DNA of 7,967 nucleotides, from positions 1-7,967 of the forward strand of contig NZ_DASWYS010000116.1 of the NCBI RefSeq assembly GCF_036404855.1, read 5' to 3'. The notes beneath the pieces were generated by a model. That model had not been told where the DNA came from and ran no database searches. It saw only the letters and a program-made list of their open reading frames with translations. The DNA is from Pelomonas sp036404855 (GTDB lineage Bacteria; Pseudomonadota; Gammaproteobacteria; Burkholderiales; Burkholderiaceae_C). The position numbers and the translations under genes are program-made. Shown in pieces: positions 6,634 through 7,967 of this stretch. Positions within the stretch are counted from its first letter, which is position 1. Each line of letters opens with the position of its first letter.

Positions 6634-6662
6634 AAAAAGCGCCCTGTGGGGCGCTTTTTTTT
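6634..6662. terminator. Strong bidirectional intrinsic terminator between porin and ruvB
   Basis: The stem GCGCCC (6639-6644) and GGGCGC (6649-6654) with loop TGTG extends through five A-T pairs to 6634-6659, and is followed on the plus strand by eight Ts (6655-6662). The five As on the left (6634-6638) give a T run on the minus strand. It therefore can end the porin transcript from the left and the ruvAB transcript from the right. Confidence 0.9.
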
Positions 6663-6690
6663 GGGGCGCGACGCGCGTGTGTCGTGGCGC

Positions 6691-7749
6691 TCAGTCTCCG
6701 AACAAGTCGGGCGAGGCCTTGCCGCCGGGCGGCGTCAGGCCCAGGTGCCGGTAGGCCGCCAGCGTCGCGACGCGCCCGCGGGGCGTGCGCTGCAGAAAGC
6801 CCTGCTGGATCAGATAGGGCTCGATGACATCTTCGATGGTGCCAGCCTCCTCACCGATGGCTGCCGCGACGTTCTCAAGCCCGACCGGCCCGCCGTCGAA
6901 GCGATGGACGACAGCTTCCAGAAACTTCCGGTCCATCAGATCGAAGCCCTGTGGGTCGACGTCCAGCATCGCCAGCGCCTTGTCGGCGATCCCGGCCATG
7001 ATGCGCCCGTCGCCCTTGACCTCGGCGTAGTCGCGCACGCGGCGCAGCAGCCGGTTGGCGATGCGAGGCGTGCCGCGCGAGCGGCGGGCGATCTCCAGGG
7101 CACCATCGGCGTCGATGGGGGCGCCCAGCAAACCCGCCGAGCGGGCGACGATGCGTTGCAACTCCGTCGGCGTGTAGAACTCCAGCCGTGCAACGATGCC
7201 GAAACGATCACGAAGAGGGTTGGTCAGCATCCCGGCCCGTGTCGTGGCGCCCACCAGCGTGAAAGGCTGCAGGTCCAGCTTGATGGAGCGGGCCGCGGGA
7301 CCTTCTCCGATCATGATGTCGATCTGGTAGTCCTCCAGCGCCGGATAGAGGATTTCCTCGACGACGGGGCTGAGGCGGTGGATCTCGTCGATGAACAGGA
7401 CGTCGTTCTTCTCGAGGCCGGTCAGGATGGCGGCCAGGTCCTTGGGCTTTTCCAGCACGGGGCCGGAGGTTTGGCGCAGGTTCACGCCCAGCTCAGCCGC
7501 GATGATGTGGGACAGCGTGGTCTTGCCCAGGCCTGGCGGGCCGAACAGCAGCACGTGATCCAGTGCCTCGCGGCGCTTGCGGGCGGCACCGATGAAGATC
7601 TCCAACTGCTCGCGCGCCTTGGCCTGGCCGACGTAGTCGTCCAGCAGCTTGGGTCGCAGCGCGCGCTCCAGCGCCTCTTCGCGACTGGATTCAGGCGCGG
7701 CGCTGACGAGGCGTGGCGCCGGGGCGAAGTCGTCCGTCTGGATGCTCAT
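6691..7749 (-). CDS. ruvB: Holliday junction branch migration ATPase RuvB
   Basis: RuvB is the hexameric AAA+ motor that, with RuvA, drives branch migration of Holliday junctions in recombination and repair before cleavage by RuvC. The 352-residue product has the usual length. Visible are the Walker A motif GPPGLGKTT (70-78), Walker B/DEIH (121-124), the GATTRAG segment (167-173; sensor 1 and likely the arginine-finger region), RDRFGIVARLEFYT (from about 180), and the C-terminal winged-helix region containing GGPVGLENVAAAIGEE and LIQQGFLQRTPRGR. The N-terminal 20 residues form a variable extension before the conserved ALRP-LDDYVGQ region. Its ATG overlaps the ruvA stop as ATGA (7746-7749), indicating translational coupling. 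It converges on the porin gene with a shared terminator. No key residue is missing. Confidence 0.98.
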   Translation of the reverse strand: MSIQTDDFAPAPRLVSAAPESSREEALERALRPKLLDDYVGQAKAREQLEIFIGAARKRREALDHVLLFGPPGLGKTTLSHIIAAELGVNLRQTSGPVLEKPKDLAAILTGLEKNDVLFIDEIHRLSPVVEEILYPALEDYQIDIMIGEGPAARSIKLDLQPFTLVGATTRAGMLTNPLRDRFGIVARLEFYTPTELQRIVARSAGLLGAPIDADGALEIARRSRGTPRIANRLLRRVRDYAEVKGDGRIMAGIADKALAMLDVDPQGFDLMDRKFLEAVVHRFDGGPVGLENVAAAIGEEAGTIEDVIEPYLIQQGFLQRTPRGRVATLAAYRHLGLTPPGGKASPDLFGD

Positions 7750-7967
7750 GACAGTTTCTTCAACGCCAGCTTGATGCCTTCGCTGACACCCACATCGGGC
7801 GGCAGTGCCTTCAGCGCGGCGGCAGCATCCTTCTCGCTGTAACCCAGCGCGACCAGGGCCTGGAGGATGTCGGCCTGGGTGTCATTGGCGACGGCGGCGG
7901 GCAGCGCGAGATCGGGGCCCAGCTTGCCCTTCAATTCCAGCAGCAGCCGCTCGGCCGTCTTCTTGCC
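7746..7967 (-). CDS. ruvA: Holliday junction DNA-binding protein RuvA, C-terminal part (5' truncated by window edge)
   Basis: RuvA binds four-way junctions as a tetramer and recruits RuvB. Only the last 73 residues are in the window, starting GKKTAERLLLELKGKL, the end of the helix-hairpin-helix domain that contacts DNA. After a short Ala-rich linker comes the C-terminal domain III (TQADILQALVALGYSEKDAA to the terminal KKLS), the three-helix module that binds RuvB. The frame is open to the right edge at 7967; a TTG at 7934 is an internal Leu codon, not a start. The TGA overlaps the ruvB ATG by four bases. The family is certain from sequence and from its neighbour. Confidence 0.97.
   Translation of the reverse strand, partial: GKKTAERLLLELKGKLGPDLALPAAVANDTQADILQALVALGYSEKDAAAALKALPPDVGVSEGIKLALKKLS

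Noticed and set aside
6646..7842. Long plus-strand open frame across ruvB
   Set aside because: It is antisense to an unmistakable ruvB and begins inside the terminator; a compositional shadow.
1..7967. CRISPR array, tRNA/rRNA genes, insertion sequences, phage or defence genes
   Set aside because: No regularly spaced repeats, cloverleaf-like segments, transposase or integrase motifs, or paired inverted ends were seen in the window.

Overview
The window is GC-rich, with G or C in most third codon positions. It looks like a chromosomal segment from a betaproteobacterium, most likely of the Burkholderiales. The clues are a short Gram-negative porin with an AFA-Q signal cleavage site and a C-terminal Phe, a small DUF1840 protein (a family I know mainly from Betaproteobacteria), and an HD-GYP protein with an N-terminal DUF3391 domain. 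Genus assignment (Roseateles, Rubrivivax or Leptothrix relatives) is a guess.

Layout. (1) Positions 2-766 hold the C-terminal part of a family GH1 beta-glucosidase cut by the window edge. (2) After a roughly 220-base gap comes a compact plus-strand cluster of four genes: a DUF3391/HD-GYP protein (991 or 1060 to 2382), a PAS-PAS-GGDEF-EAL protein (2379-4514), a DUF1840 protein (4541-4864) and a histidine phosphatase (4864-5508). The first two overlap by 4 bases and the last two by 1 base, so at least these pairs are probably co-translated. (3) A gap of about 150 bases carries a candidate promoter and Shine-Dalgarno site for a porin (5662-6615). (4) The porin ends at a strong hairpin terminator with T runs on both strands. 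(5) On the minus strand, ruvB (7749-6691) and the 3' end of ruvA (7967-7746) converge on the same terminator.

How the genes relate. The HD-GYP and GGDEF-EAL genes form a cyclic-di-GMP module, one predicted to degrade the messenger and the other to make and/or degrade it in response to a PAS-sensed signal. The HD-GYP partner is unusual: GYP reads GFP, and the residue aligning with the last metal-binding Asp is Asn, while the other core ligands are kept. The GGDEF domain has its GGDEF motif but lacks the RxxD inhibitory site, and the EAL domain keeps its full set of catalytic residues. The porin and ruvAB are housekeeping genes with no evident link to this module. I found no mobile element, CRISPR array, RNA gene or clearly new defence or metabolic system. 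The most distinctive content is the divergent HD-GYP protein and its translational coupling to a dual-domain c-di-GMP enzyme.
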